A stretch of DNA of 64,000 bases from Niveispirillum fermenti (lineage in GTDB: Bacteria; Pseudomonadota; Alphaproteobacteria; Azospirillales; Azospirillaceae), in NCBI RefSeq assembly GCF_048066175.1, contig NZ_JBLTXA010000004.1, positions 62,001 to 126,000 of the forward strand, given 5' to 3'. The notes beneath the pieces are model-generated. The model was given only the letters and a program-made list of their open reading frames with translations, was not told the DNA's origin and did no database searches. Numbering within the stretch: position 1 is the first letter of the stretch; every line of letters starts with the position of its first letter. Below, one piece after another: positions 8,934-17,832 of this stretch. The position numbers and the translations under genes were made by a program.

Positions 8934-10019
8934 TCACCGCAGCTTCAGGGTGGACAGGCCGATCAGCGCCAGGATGACGGCGATGATCCAGAAGCGGATC
9001 ACGACCGTCGGTTCCGACCAGCCCTTCTTTTCAAAGTGATGATGGATGGGCGCCATGCGGAACACGCGGCGTCCCGTCAGCTTGAACGATGCCACTTGGA
9101 TCATCACCGACAGGGTCTCCAGCACGAACAGGCCGCCGATGATGGCCAGCACCAGTTCATGCTTGGTGATGACGGAGATGGCGCCCAGCGCGCCGCCGAC
9201 CGACAGCGAGCCGGTATCGCCCATGAACACCATGGCCGGCGGGGCGTTGAACCACAGGAAGCCCAGCCCCGCCCCCACCAGCGCGCCGCAGAACACGGCC
9301 AGTTCGCCCGTGCCCGGCACATGGTGGATGCCCAGGTAGTTGGAGAAGATGGCGTTGCCCGACAGATAGGCGATCAGGCCGAAGCAGGCGGCGGCGATCA
9401 TGATCGGCACGGTGGCCAGCCCGTCCAGCCCGTCGGTCAGGTTCACGGCATGCGACGAGCCGATGATCACGACGATGGCGAACGGCACATAGAACCAGCC
9501 CAGATTGATCAGCAGATCCTTGAAGAAGGGCAGCGCCAGCCCTGTTCCCATCTCCCACGGGGTCACGGCCAGATACCAGGCCGTGGCCACCGCGGCGACC
9601 ACCAGCGTGGCAATGAGCTTCAGCCGCGACGACAGGCCCTTGGTGTTGCGCTTGGTCAGTTTCAGGTAATCGTCGCCGAACCCGACCAGACCGAACCCGA
9701 CCGTGACCAGCAGCACGATCCAGGTATAGGTGTTGGTCAGGTCCACCCACAGCAGGGTGGAGATGATCAGGGCGATCATGATCATCAGGCCGCCCATGGT
9801 GGGCGTGCCCTTCTTCTTCAGGTGCGTCTCCGGCCCGTCGGTGCGGATGGGCTGCCCCTCGCCCTGCTTGGATTTCAGCCAGCGGATGACGCGGGGGCCG
9901 ATGACGAAGCTGATCACCAGCGCCGTCATGATGGCGCCGCCCGTCCGGAACGTGATGTACCGGAAAAGGTTGAATATCTGGAACTCATCCGCCAGGGGAT
10001 AGAGCAGGTTGTACAGCAT
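8934..10019 (-). CDS. mraY: Phospho-N-acetylmuramoyl-pentapeptide transferase MraY
   Basis: Integral membrane enzyme that transfers phospho-MurNAc-pentapeptide onto undecaprenyl phosphate to make lipid I. The 361 residues contain the conserved aspartates in FGDDYLK and NLTDGLDGLA, the MGDTGSLSVGGALG loop and the histidine-rich PIHHHFEKKGWSEPTVV segment. About ten hydrophobic helices are evident. The ATG at 10019 lies one base after the murF stop codon. Confidence 0.97.
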   Translation of the reverse strand: MLYNLLYPLADEFQIFNLFRYITFRTGGAIMTALVISFVIGPRVIRWLKSKQGEGQPIRTDGPETHLKKKGTPTMGGLMIMIALIISTLLWVDLTNTYTWIVLLVTVGFGLVGFGDDYLKLTKRNTKGLSSRLKLIATLVVAAVATAWYLAVTPWEMGTGLALPFFKDLLINLGWFYVPFAIVVIIGSSHAVNLTDGLDGLATVPIMIAAACFGLIAYLSGNAIFSNYLGIHHVPGTGELAVFCGALVGAGLGFLWFNAPPAMVFMGDTGSLSVGGALGAISVITKHELVLAIIGGLFVLETLSVMIQVASFKLTGRRVFRMAPIHHHFEKKGWSEPTVVIRFWIIAVILALIGLSTLKLR

Positions 10020-10020
10020 C

Positions 10021-11484
10021 TCAGTCTCTCGGTTGCCCCGCCTGTCCGGCGGTGTTCCCTTGCGGGTTATTGTCCTGTCGGCCGTGGTCCATCGCCTTCA
10101 GCGCCTCCACGACCAGCGCCATGCGGCTGCCGGCCGATCCCTTCACCATCACGGCGTCGCCGGCCCGGATGGCGGCGGTCACCAGCGGTGCCAGGGTGGT
10201 GCTGTCGGGCGCATGCGCGCCGCGCTTTTCGGCCGGCAATGCGTCGAACAGATGGCGCATGTTGGGGCCACAGCAGAAGACCAGATCGGTGCCCGCCGAG
10301 ACGACGGGTTCAACCAGCCCGACGTGCAGCGCGGGGGCATGGTCGCCCAGTTCGCGCATGTCGCCCAGCACGGCGATGCGCCGGCCGCCGGGGCCGGGCA
10401 TGGCTTGGCCCAGCACGCCGGCAGAGGCCGCGACCGACACGGGACTGGCATTGTAGCTTTCATCGATCAGCGTGAAACGGCCGCCGGGCACATCGATCGA
10501 CCGGCGCTGCCCGCGCCCCTTGATGGGCGCCAGGCCCGCCAGGGACCGGGCCGCAACGGCCACGTCGCCGCCGGCCGCCCTGACCGCCAGCAGCACTGCC
10601 AGGGAATTGACGGCATGGTGCAGGCCCGGCAGGGGCAGGGTGTAGGTGACCTCCACCCCGTCGATCCGGGCGCTGGCCACCCCATGGTCGGCATGCGGCG
10701 CATAGGACAGCAGCCGCCCGTCGGCCCCTTCCGCCATGCCGAAGGACAATACCCGGGTCAGCCCCTGGGTCCGGGCGGCGGCCAGCAGCCGGGCGTAATG
10801 CGGGTTGTCCCGCGGCAGGATGGCCGTGCCGGCCGGGTCCATGCCCTCGAATATCTCCGCCTTGGCGTCGGCGATATGTTCGACGCTGGCGAAGAACTCG
10901 ATATGGACGGCCTCCACCGTCGTGATGATGGCGATGTCGGGCCGCACCATGCGCGACAGAGGGCCGATCTCCCCGGCATGGTTCATGCCCAGCTCGAAGA
11001 CGCCGAAAAGGCTGCCGGCGGGGAAGCGGGCCAGCGACAGGGGAACCCCCCAGTGGTTGTTCAGCGAACCGGCCGTGGCGAAGGTGGCGCCCTGGCTTTC
11101 CAGGGCGACCTTCAGCGCCTCCTTCGTGCCGGTCTTGCCGACCGAGCCGGTGACGGCCAGCACCTTGCCCGTGGCGCGCACCCGGCCCATGCGGCCCAGA
11201 TCCTGCAACGCCACCATCGTGTCATCCACCTTGATCAGGCGGGCATCATGTTCGAAGCCGGCGGGAATGTCGGCCACGACGGCGCCGGCCGCGCCCTGGG
11301 CCAGTGCCTGCCCGACGAAGGCATGGCCATCGAAATGGGGGCCCTTCAGCGGGATGAACAGGTCGCCCGGCATGATGGTGCGGCTGTCGATGGACACACC
11401 CGTGACCGTCCAGGCGGCATCGCCCGCCGTCCGGCCGTTGCAGGCCGCCGCCACTTCCGATCCTGTCCACAGGATGTCCGACAT
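10021..11484 (-). CDS. murF: UDP-MurNAc-tripeptide--D-Ala-D-Ala ligase MurF
   Basis: Adds the D-Ala-D-Ala made by Ddl to the UDP-MurNAc tripeptide, completing the stem peptide. The Mur-ligase P-loop reads VTGSVGKTGTKEAL and the central segment LGMNHAGEIGPL is diagnostic for MurF. ESYNASPVS and GDMRELGD follow. There is a GGAG ribosome site before the ATG at 11484. It is one of the few junctions in the operon with a real gap, 84 nt after the murE stop. Confidence 0.96.
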   Translation of the reverse strand: MSDILWTGSEVAAACNGRTAGDAAWTVTGVSIDSRTIMPGDLFIPLKGPHFDGHAFVGQALAQGAAGAVVADIPAGFEHDARLIKVDDTMVALQDLGRMGRVRATGKVLAVTGSVGKTGTKEALKVALESQGATFATAGSLNNHWGVPLSLARFPAGSLFGVFELGMNHAGEIGPLSRMVRPDIAIITTVEAVHIEFFASVEHIADAKAEIFEGMDPAGTAILPRDNPHYARLLAAARTQGLTRVLSFGMAEGADGRLLSYAPHADHGVASARIDGVEVTYTLPLPGLHHAVNSLAVLLAVRAAGGDVAVAARSLAGLAPIKGRGQRRSIDVPGGRFTLIDESYNASPVSVAASAGVLGQAMPGPGGRRIAVLGDMRELGDHAPALHVGLVEPVVSAGTDLVFCCGPNMRHLFDALPAEKRGAHAPDSTTLAPLVTAAIRAGDAVMVKGSAGSRMALVVEALKAMDHGRQDNNPQGNTAGQAGQPRD

Positions 11485-11568
11485 CCGTACCGCTCCACTC
11501 CAATAATAATGCCGGTCTTTGACCGGTACCGATCAAGGACCCTCCTCAAACGCCGGTCGCCGGACCGG
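11485..11568 (-). other. Spacer between murE and murF with CCGGT inverted repeats
   Basis: The 84 nt between the murE stop and the murF start hold nested inverted repeats built on ACCGGT. These include CCGGT-CTTTG-ACCGGT near 11511-11527 and a nearly perfect palindrome GGACCGGT/ACCGGTCC at about 11562-11578 that runs over the murE stop. There is no T-run, so this looks like an RNA processing or stability hairpin rather than a terminator. Confidence 0.4.
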
Positions 11569-13038
11569 TCACCGGTCCGCCACAACCTGGCGGGCCACCG
11601 TGGCATCGTCGAAGGGACGGACCTCCGTTCCCACGATCTGTCCCTGTTCATGCCCCTTGCCGGCGATGACCAGCACGTCGCCGGCGCCAAGGTCGCCGAT
11701 GGCCGCCGCAATGGCGCGGGCACGGTCATCCACCTCAAGCGCGCCGGAGCAGGCCGCCATGATTTCCGACCGGATCGTGGCAGGCACTTCGCTGCGCGGG
11801 TTGTCATCGGTGACGATGACCCGGTCCGCCAGGCGGGCCGCGATGGCCCCCATCATGGGCCGCTTGCCCTTGTCGCGGTCGCCGCCGCAACCGAACACGA
11901 CGGCCAGTTGCCCCTGCGTATGCGGGCGCGCCGCGCGCAGCACCGTTTCCAGCCCGTCCGGCGTGTGCGCGTAATCCACATAGACCGCCGCGCCGTTCTT
12001 CAGGGTTGCAACCATCTCAAGCCGGCCGCGCACGCCGGCCAGCATTGCAAGCTGGTCTGCCGCGCGGTCGGCATCCTCGCCCGTGCCGATGGCCAGACCC
12101 AGGGCGCACAGCGCGTTCCAGACCTGGAACCGGCCCACCAGCGGCATCTCCACCGTCCGGCGCCGGCCGAACAGCTCCAGTTCCAGCCGCTGGCCGTGGG
12201 GCAGGGGGGCGACATCAATGATGCGCAATTCGCGGCCGGCCGCGCCAAAGCCGATCACGGTCTGCTTGCGGGCGTGCGCCGCGGCGGCGATCTGGTCGAA
12301 TTCCGGGATGTCGGCATTGATGACGGCCGTCATGCCCTTGGGCATCACGCGGTCGAACAGCATCAGTTTGGCCTTCAGATAGGCCTCCATGGTGCCGTGA
12401 TAATCCAGATGGTCGCGCGTCAGGTTCGTGAAGCCCGCTGCCGAGACCAACACCCCGTCCAGGCGGAACTGGTCCAGCCCGTGGCTGGAAGCCTCCAGCG
12501 CCAGATGCGTCACCCCGGCCCGGGCCACGTCGGCCAGCGTCGCGTGCAGGGCCACCGGGTCCGGCGTGGTCAGGCTGTCGGTCTGTGGGAAGCCGGGCGC
12601 GACCAGCCCCAGCGTGCCCATGGCCCCGGCCTTGCGCCCCAGCCCGGCCCAAATCTGCCGGGTGAACTGCGCCGTGCTGGTCTTGCCGTTGGTCCCCGTG
12701 ACGGCGGCGATCCGCTCCGGCTGGCTGCCATGGAAGGACGCGGCCAGCAGCGCCAGACGGCGGCGGGGATTGGCATCCTCGATCAGGGTCACATGGTCCG
12801 CGCCGGGCGGCAGCACGGTGCCCTTGGGCGCCAGGATGGCGACGGCACCCGCAGCCACGGCCTGCGGAATGAAGTCACGCCCATCACGCAGCGTGCCCGG
12901 CAACGCGGCGAACAGCGTTCCGGGCACGACCTTGCGGCTGTCCGCCGTCAGGTTGGTGATGGGAGGGTCGCGTTCCAGCGCCAGCGCCGATACCGCCAAT
13001 TCCGTCCGTGATGCCATGATCTCCGACAATCTTTTCAT
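11569..13038 (-). CDS. murE: UDP-MurNAc-L-Ala-D-Glu--2,6-diaminopimelate ligase MurE
   Basis: Adds meso-diaminopimelate to UDP-MurNAc-L-Ala-D-Glu. Visible are the UDP-binding start LTADSRKVVPGTLFAAL, the P-loop AVTGTNGKTSTAQF, the carbamylated-lysine region NLTRDHLDYHGTMEAYLKAK and VTDDNPRSEVP. The DNPR motif marks DAP rather than lysine specificity and fits a Gram-negative wall. The 489-residue product starts at the ATG at 13038, which shares one base with the ftsI stop. Confidence 0.96.
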   Translation of the reverse strand: MKRLSEIMASRTELAVSALALERDPPITNLTADSRKVVPGTLFAALPGTLRDGRDFIPQAVAAGAVAILAPKGTVLPPGADHVTLIEDANPRRRLALLAASFHGSQPERIAAVTGTNGKTSTAQFTRQIWAGLGRKAGAMGTLGLVAPGFPQTDSLTTPDPVALHATLADVARAGVTHLALEASSHGLDQFRLDGVLVSAAGFTNLTRDHLDYHGTMEAYLKAKLMLFDRVMPKGMTAVINADIPEFDQIAAAAHARKQTVIGFGAAGRELRIIDVAPLPHGQRLELELFGRRRTVEMPLVGRFQVWNALCALGLAIGTGEDADRAADQLAMLAGVRGRLEMVATLKNGAAVYVDYAHTPDGLETVLRAARPHTQGQLAVVFGCGGDRDKGKRPMMGAIAARLADRVIVTDDNPRSEVPATIRSEIMAACSGALEVDDRARAIAAAIGDLGAGDVLVIAGKGHEQGQIVGTEVRPFDDATVARQVVADR

Positions 13039-14849
13039 CAATCGCCATCGCCCCCGGTCTGGAGCGAGGCGGGAACGGCGGCGACCTGCGCGCCGTGGGC
13101 GGGGGGGACGATGGGCCGGATGGCCAGCGCCTGCATGACCTCCGGCCTGGTGGCATCCTGCGGCTTGACGCCCAGAAGGGGGCCGATCTGCGACACGATC
13201 GCGCCGATGGTGGGGGCCGCCACCCAGCCGCCCGTGGCATAGCCATAGGTCTTCTTGGTGCCCTTGGGCTCGTCCACCATGACATAGATGGCATAGCGCG
13301 GATCGGTCATGGGGAAGGCGCCGGCGAAGCTGGAGATGCGGGCATTGCCGGCATAGGAACGGCCCTTTACCTTGTCGGCCGTGCCCGTCTTGCCGCCGAC
13401 GATATAGCCCGGCGCATCGGCCTTGGTCGCCGTACCTTCCGTCACCACCAGCCGCATCAGCCGGCGCATCTGGTCGGAGGTCTTTTCCGAGATGATGCGC
13501 GTGCCGGGGATATCGGCGGGCTTGTCGCGCTTCAGCAGCGTGGCCGGATGCATGATGCCGCCATTCACGACGCCGCCGACCGCCGTCAGCAGGTGTGCCG
13601 GGCTGACGGACATGCCATGGCCGAAGCTGATGGTCATCATGTTCACTTCCCGCCACGGGTTCGGCACCATGGGCCAGCCCCGCTCGGGCAGTTCCAGGCT
13701 GGCGGGCTTCAGGAAGCCCAGCTTGCCCATGAATTCCTTCTGCGCCGTCGGCCCCAGTTCCATGGCCATCTTGACGGAGCCGATGTTGGAGGAATGCTTG
13801 AACACGTCGGCCACATCCATCCACTTGTTCTCTGGATGGAAGTCGCTGATCGTGAAGCGGCCGATGCGGATCGGGCGGGTGGCGTCGAACATGTCGTTCA
13901 TGCGCACCCGGCCGGATTCCAGCGCCATGGCCGTGTTGAAGATCTTGAAGGTGGAACCCATCTCGTACACGCCCAGCGTGTTGCGGTTGAACCGCGGATC
14001 GGTGTCCTGCTCCTGCTGCGGGGCCGGCGGTGCGTGGGGGTCGAAATCGGGCACGCTGACCATGGCCAGGATCTCGCCCGTCTTGACATCCATCACCATG
14101 CCGGCAGCGCCGATGGCGCTGAATTCCTGTACCGTGGCGGCCAGTTCCTTGCGCAGCACATGCTGCAGGCGGACATCCACCGACAGGCGCAGCGGTTCAC
14201 CGCTGTCCTTCAGCCGGCTGTCGAAAGCCTGCTCGATACCCATCAGGCCGTTATTGTCGACCCCGCTGAAACCCACGACATGGGCGGCCAGCGCGCCCTG
14301 GGGGTAGACGCGGCGTTCCTCGTTGCGAAAACCGATGCCGGGAATGCCCAGGCGGAAGACGTCGTTCTCCTGCCTCGGGGTCAGGTTGCGCTTGATCCAG
14401 ATGAAACGCTTGTCCGACGACAGGTCCGCCGTCAGTTGGCGGACATCCAGGTCGGGCAGGACGGTGGCGATCTGCTGTGCCGCCTCTGCCGCGTCCAGGA
14501 TCAGCAGGGGATCGGCATAGAGGGAGGCGGTGCGCAGCGAGGTGGCCAGCAGCACGCCGTTGCGGTCGACGATGTCGGCGCGGCTGGTCGGTGCGGTGCG
14601 GGCCACGGCCTGGGCGGCGCCCGGTTCCTTGGACCCGAAGCTGACCGTGGCATCGACCAGCTTGAGGCCCACCGCGCCAAAGCCCAGCGTGAAGGCCGAC
14701 ATCAGCACCAGCAGTCGCGCCTTGCCCATGGCCAGCGCGCCGGCGGCGCGGGCATTGACCCGGATGCGGGGTTCGGCGCGGCCGGCCGGATTGTGACGGT
14801 CGCCACCGGCCAGGTCGAAACCGGTCAGGCTGTAATTCACGTCGGTCAT
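13038..14849 (-). CDS. ftsI: Division transpeptidase FtsI (PBP3)
   Basis: Class B penicillin-binding protein that cross-links septal peptidoglycan with FtsW. The 603 residues have a cytoplasmic tail, one membrane anchor near residues 45-65, a PBP dimer domain and a transpeptidase domain. The active-site motifs are all present: STFK in MGSTFKIFN, SSN in HSSNIGSVKMA, and KTG in VGGKTGTADK. The ATG at 14849 overlaps the ftsL stop as ATGA. Confidence 0.96.
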   Translation of the reverse strand: MTDVNYSLTGFDLAGGDRHNPAGRAEPRIRVNARAAGALAMGKARLLVLMSAFTLGFGAVGLKLVDATVSFGSKEPGAAQAVARTAPTSRADIVDRNGVLLATSLRTASLYADPLLILDAAEAAQQIATVLPDLDVRQLTADLSSDKRFIWIKRNLTPRQENDVFRLGIPGIGFRNEERRVYPQGALAAHVVGFSGVDNNGLMGIEQAFDSRLKDSGEPLRLSVDVRLQHVLRKELAATVQEFSAIGAAGMVMDVKTGEILAMVSVPDFDPHAPPAPQQEQDTDPRFNRNTLGVYEMGSTFKIFNTAMALESGRVRMNDMFDATRPIRIGRFTISDFHPENKWMDVADVFKHSSNIGSVKMAMELGPTAQKEFMGKLGFLKPASLELPERGWPMVPNPWREVNMMTISFGHGMSVSPAHLLTAVGGVVNGGIMHPATLLKRDKPADIPGTRIISEKTSDQMRRLMRLVVTEGTATKADAPGYIVGGKTGTADKVKGRSYAGNARISSFAGAFPMTDPRYAIYVMVDEPKGTKKTYGYATGGWVAAPTIGAIVSQIGPLLGVKPQDATRPEVMQALAIRPIVPPAHGAQVAAVPASLQTGGDGD

Positions 14850-15283
14850 CGCGTGGCTCCATACCTGGCCAGCAGCATCGGGCCTTCCGGCTGGCGCTGC
14901 GGGGGCGTGGGAACGGGGGCGGTCCTGGGCGCGCGGTCGATCATGTCCGGCTTGGGGGTGCCGGGCTTGCGGCCGGGAATGGGGGTGTGCGGGGCCGGCT
15001 GGTCGGGGTTCCGGTCCGGAATGTCGGTCAGGGCGGCGATCTGCTGCGCCGTCGTGGGCTGCATCAGCAGATGCTCGGACACCAGCCGCTCAAGGCGGGC
15101 CGGCTCGTTCAGATAGGCCCATTCCGCCTTCAGCACCTGAATACTGTCCTGTTCCACCGTGATGGCGCGGTTCAGGCGCGCCAGTTCGCGCTCCTGCTCC
15201 TGCGCCTGGTAGCTGGTCTGGTACAGCACGCCGCTGGCCACGCAGGAGACGGCGATCCAAAGGATGGTGGACTTCGCGATCAT
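14846..15283 (-). CDS. ftsL: FtsL-like divisome protein
   Basis: Small bitopic protein expected to form the FtsQLB complex that activates FtsWI. The 145 residues show one N-terminal membrane helix (residues 5-20), then a predicted coiled coil (ARLNRAITVEQDSIQVLKAE) and the typical WAYLNEPARLERLVSEHL segment. The last 60 residues are proline-rich and unlike the short E. coli protein, a common feature of alphaproteobacterial FtsL. It overlaps both neighbours by 4 nt. The family is divergent, so position supports the name as much as sequence does. Confidence 0.88.
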   Translation of the reverse strand: MIAKSTILWIAVSCVASGVLYQTSYQAQEQERELARLNRAITVEQDSIQVLKAEWAYLNEPARLERLVSEHLLMQPTTAQQIAALTDIPDRNPDQPAPHTPIPGRKPGTPKPDMIDRAPRTAPVPTPPQRQPEGPMLLARYGATR

Positions 15284-16245
15284 GCGGCTTCTCCCTGGAC
15301 CCAGGCCGGTGCCTGGGTGCGGATGGCGGTGCGCAGCCGGGCGGACCGGGCGCGGGGGTTGCGGGCCTGTTCCTCGGAACCCGGTGCGGTGCCGGACTTG
15401 CTGAGCAGGCGGAAGGTGGGTGCCGGTCCGGCCCCGACGGGGCCGGGCAGGTGACGGGACGGGCCCGGGACATTGCCCGACCGTTCCCGCATGAAATCCT
15501 TGACCAGCCGGTCTTCCAGCGAATGGAAGGTCACCACGCACAGCCGCCCGCCCGGCACCAGCAGCCTTTCGGCCGCGGCCAGCGCGCGTTCCAGCTCGCC
15601 CAGCTCGTCATTCACATGGATGCGCAGGCCCTGGAAGCTGCGGGTGGCCGGATCGATCCCGTCCTTGGACTTGGGCACGCAGGAACGGATCACGTCGGCC
15701 AGATCGGCCGTCCGCTCGAACGGCCGCTCGGCCCGGCGCAGAACGATGGCGCGGGCCACACGGCGGGACAGGCGCTCCTCCCCGTAGCGGTAGAAGATAT
15801 CGGCCAGTTCCTCTTCCCCGGCACCATTGACGATATCGGCGGCGGTGGGGCCGGTATTGCCCATGCGCATGTCCAGCGGCCCGTCGAAGCGGAAGCTGAA
15901 GCCCCGTCCCGGCGTGTCGATCTGGGGGGAGGAGACGCCGATATCCAGCACGATGGCATCGACACGGGGGACGCCCCGGGCCGCCAGCAGCGCTTCCATA
16001 TCGCCGAAGCAGCCTTCCAGCACCGATAGGCGCGGGGCGTAGGCGGCGATCAGCGGCCGGGCGCGCTCATGCGCGGCGGGGTCGCGGTCGATGGCGTGGA
16101 CGATGCAGGCTGCACTGTCCAGCAGGGCGCGGCTGTAGCCACCGGCCCCGAAGGTGCCGTCCACCAGGATGTCGCCATCGCGGACGGCCATGGCCTGGAC
16201 CATTTCGGCCAGCAGGACGGGGATATGCGTGCCGGTCTCTGCCAT
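15280..16245 (-). CDS. rsmH: 16S rRNA (cytosine-1402-N4)-methyltransferase RsmH
   Basis: SAM-dependent enzyme (formerly MraW) that methylates C1402 in the ribosomal P site. The 321 residues show HIPVLLAEMVQAM at the start, the SAM loop LVDGTFGAGGYSRALL, VLDIGVSSPQID, the insertion with FRFDGPLDMRM and the C-terminal VTFHSLEDRLVKDFM. The ATG at 16245 shares one base with the mraZ stop, the usual second place in the dcw operon. Confidence 0.97.
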   Translation of the reverse strand: MAETGTHIPVLLAEMVQAMAVRDGDILVDGTFGAGGYSRALLDSAACIVHAIDRDPAAHERARPLIAAYAPRLSVLEGCFGDMEALLAARGVPRVDAIVLDIGVSSPQIDTPGRGFSFRFDGPLDMRMGNTGPTAADIVNGAGEEELADIFYRYGEERLSRRVARAIVLRRAERPFERTADLADVIRSCVPKSKDGIDPATRSFQGLRIHVNDELGELERALAAAERLLVPGGRLCVVTFHSLEDRLVKDFMRERSGNVPGPSRHLPGPVGAGPAPTFRLLSKSGTAPGSEEQARNPRARSARLRTAIRTQAPAWVQGEAA

Positions 16246-16733
16246 CACGCCCCCTTCGCAAGGCTGTTTGCCTTGGCGAGAATCGTGGAAAGGGAGATAT
16301 TGTTGGCCCGTGCCTTGTCGCGGGTCGCCTTTTCGTGCGTGTCGAAGGCGGCCGGGTCCCAAAGCTGGAAGATCTTGCGCACGCCGACGAAGGAGATGTT
16401 CTCCGTGATGCCGGCATAATCCAGCAGATGGTCGGGCAGGTTGATGCGTCCTTCGGGGTCCAGCGTCAGTTGCACCGAACGGCCGAACACGGTCGTGTCG
16501 ATCAGGTCGCGGTATTCAGCCGGCAGCGCGTCGTTGTCCAGCGCGTCGGACAGCTTTTCCAGGTAGGATAGCGGGCAGGCGTCCAGCGCCTGATGGGTCA
16601 GGGAGGGATAGATGACGACATCAATCGGCGCGTTCGTCCGGCCCTCCGCCAGGGTCGAGCGGAAGGGAGCGGGGATGGATACCCGACCCTTCTTGTCAAC
16701 CTTGTTGACGAATGTGGACAGGAACAAGCCCAT
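16245..16733 (-). CDS. mraZ: Transcriptional regulator MraZ
   Basis: AbrB-fold DNA-binding protein, first gene of the dcw operon, known in other bacteria to repress its own promoter by binding TGGGN repeats. The 162 residues contain the two SpoVT-AbrB-like repeats, DKKGRVSIPAPFRSTL near residue 13 and DPEGRINLPDHLLDYAGI in the second half. The ATG at 16733 gives the conserved start MGLFLSTFVNKVD. Upstream is a matching array of TGGG boxes, which supports autoregulation. Confidence 0.95.
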   Translation of the reverse strand: MGLFLSTFVNKVDKKGRVSIPAPFRSTLAEGRTNAPIDVVIYPSLTHQALDACPLSYLEKLSDALDNDALPAEYRDLIDTTVFGRSVQLTLDPEGRINLPDHLLDYAGITENISFVGVRKIFQLWDPAAFDTHEKATRDKARANNISLSTILAKANSLAKGA

Positions 16734-16863
16734 CACGCCCCACCTTGCTGGCGCCACCCCGGCACCCGATGCCCGCCGACCCGGCCATTGGCCTCCCGCC
16801 GCCCCGTTCAACGATCGCCGTGGCGTCGTCATTTGGGCGGAAAAGGGCTGATGTCCCTGTCAT

Positions 16864-16908
16864 TGGGTTTTTATGGGATATCATGGGAAATCATGGGCGG
16901 TCAATGGG
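16864..16908 (+). promoter_or_regulatory. MraZ operator: five TGGG boxes at about 10 bp period
   Basis: TGGG begins at 16864, 16874, 16884, 16894 and 16905, the first four at an exact 10 bp period (TGGGN plus five bases). This is the spacing known for MraZ binding sites. The array overlaps the likely mraZ promoter, as expected for a repressor site. The boxes read on the strand opposite to mraZ. Confidence 0.8.
16875..16904 (-). promoter_or_regulatory. Probable mraZ/dcw promoter
   Basis: On the minus strand, TTGACC (16904-16899) and TATCCC (16880-16875) are separated by 18 nt and lie about 140 nt before the mraZ start. They sit inside the TGGG array, so MraZ bound there would block the polymerase. 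The -10 is weak, so the exact placement is tentative. Confidence 0.5.
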
Positions 16909-16928
16909 CGCACAGTATTGTGTGCGCC
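16907..16928. repeat. Perfect 8-bp inverted repeat between TGGG boxes and DnaA boxes
   Basis: GGCGCACA (16907-16914) and TGTGCGCC (16921-16928) are exact complements around a 6 nt centre, GTATTG. It looks like a dimeric regulator site just upstream of the dcw -35. No obvious T-run follows on either side. Confidence 0.6.
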
Positions 16929-16939
16929 GATTCGAGCAT

Positions 16940-16972
16940 TTATCCACAGTTTGCGACTCGATCTGTGGATAA
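16940..16972. promoter_or_regulatory. Two perfect DnaA boxes, inverted
   Basis: TTATCCACA at 16940-16948 and its reverse complement TGTGGATAA at 16964-16972 are exact consensus DnaA boxes, 24 bp apart start to start. They lie between the dcw promoter and a 370 bp AT-rich gene-free region. They may couple dcw transcription to DnaA, or form part of a replication origin. Confidence 0.7.
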
Positions 16973-17340
16973 TGTGCGTGGCAAGATGATAAACAAGTTG
17001 GGCGGTACGAGTTATTGGGTGATTTCTTATTATAATTAGATTCAATATGCCTTTCGGACTGCAAGTCATAGGAGTCTTGGTTGGGATTTTATTTTGGAAT
17101 ATGCCTTTTTTTACTTTGTGCCTGTGAATATAAAGAAATTTGAAATATCGGTCGAGACTCGGGATATGCATCGAAAATCGTGATATTTAAATTTCAGCCT
17201 CCAGGAAATCGCCCATATTTTGTGGTTTCCATAAAGAATTGCCCCCAAATATGGGCGCTTTGACAGTTGATCGCAGAAGCCTGCACAGGTTGCGGCTACC
17301 CATCACGGCACACGTGTCAACGGTGGGTAAATAGATTCAT
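16973..17340. other. AT-rich gene-free region upstream of dcw
   Basis: This stretch is much richer in A and T than its GC-rich surroundings and has no convincing gene. It holds a perfect 11-bp inverted repeat, CGCCCATATTT (17210-17220) and AAATATGGGCG (17247-17257), with a 26 nt spacer. A TACCCA...TGGGTA inverted repeat lies near 17297-17331. With the DnaA boxes next to it, it is a candidate DNA-unwinding region, or simply a large regulatory region between dcw and rnpB. Confidence 0.5.
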
Positions 17341-17354
17341 GTGCGGCGCAAAAT

Positions 17355-17795
<441 letters not shown>

Positions 17796-17832
17796 TTGTA
17801 GGCGCTTGGCCGCCGGAAAGCAACGAGGAGTT

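Noticed and set aside
16973..17340. Small genes in the AT-rich block upstream of dcw
   Set aside because: The short frames there have no start signal or recognisable sequence.
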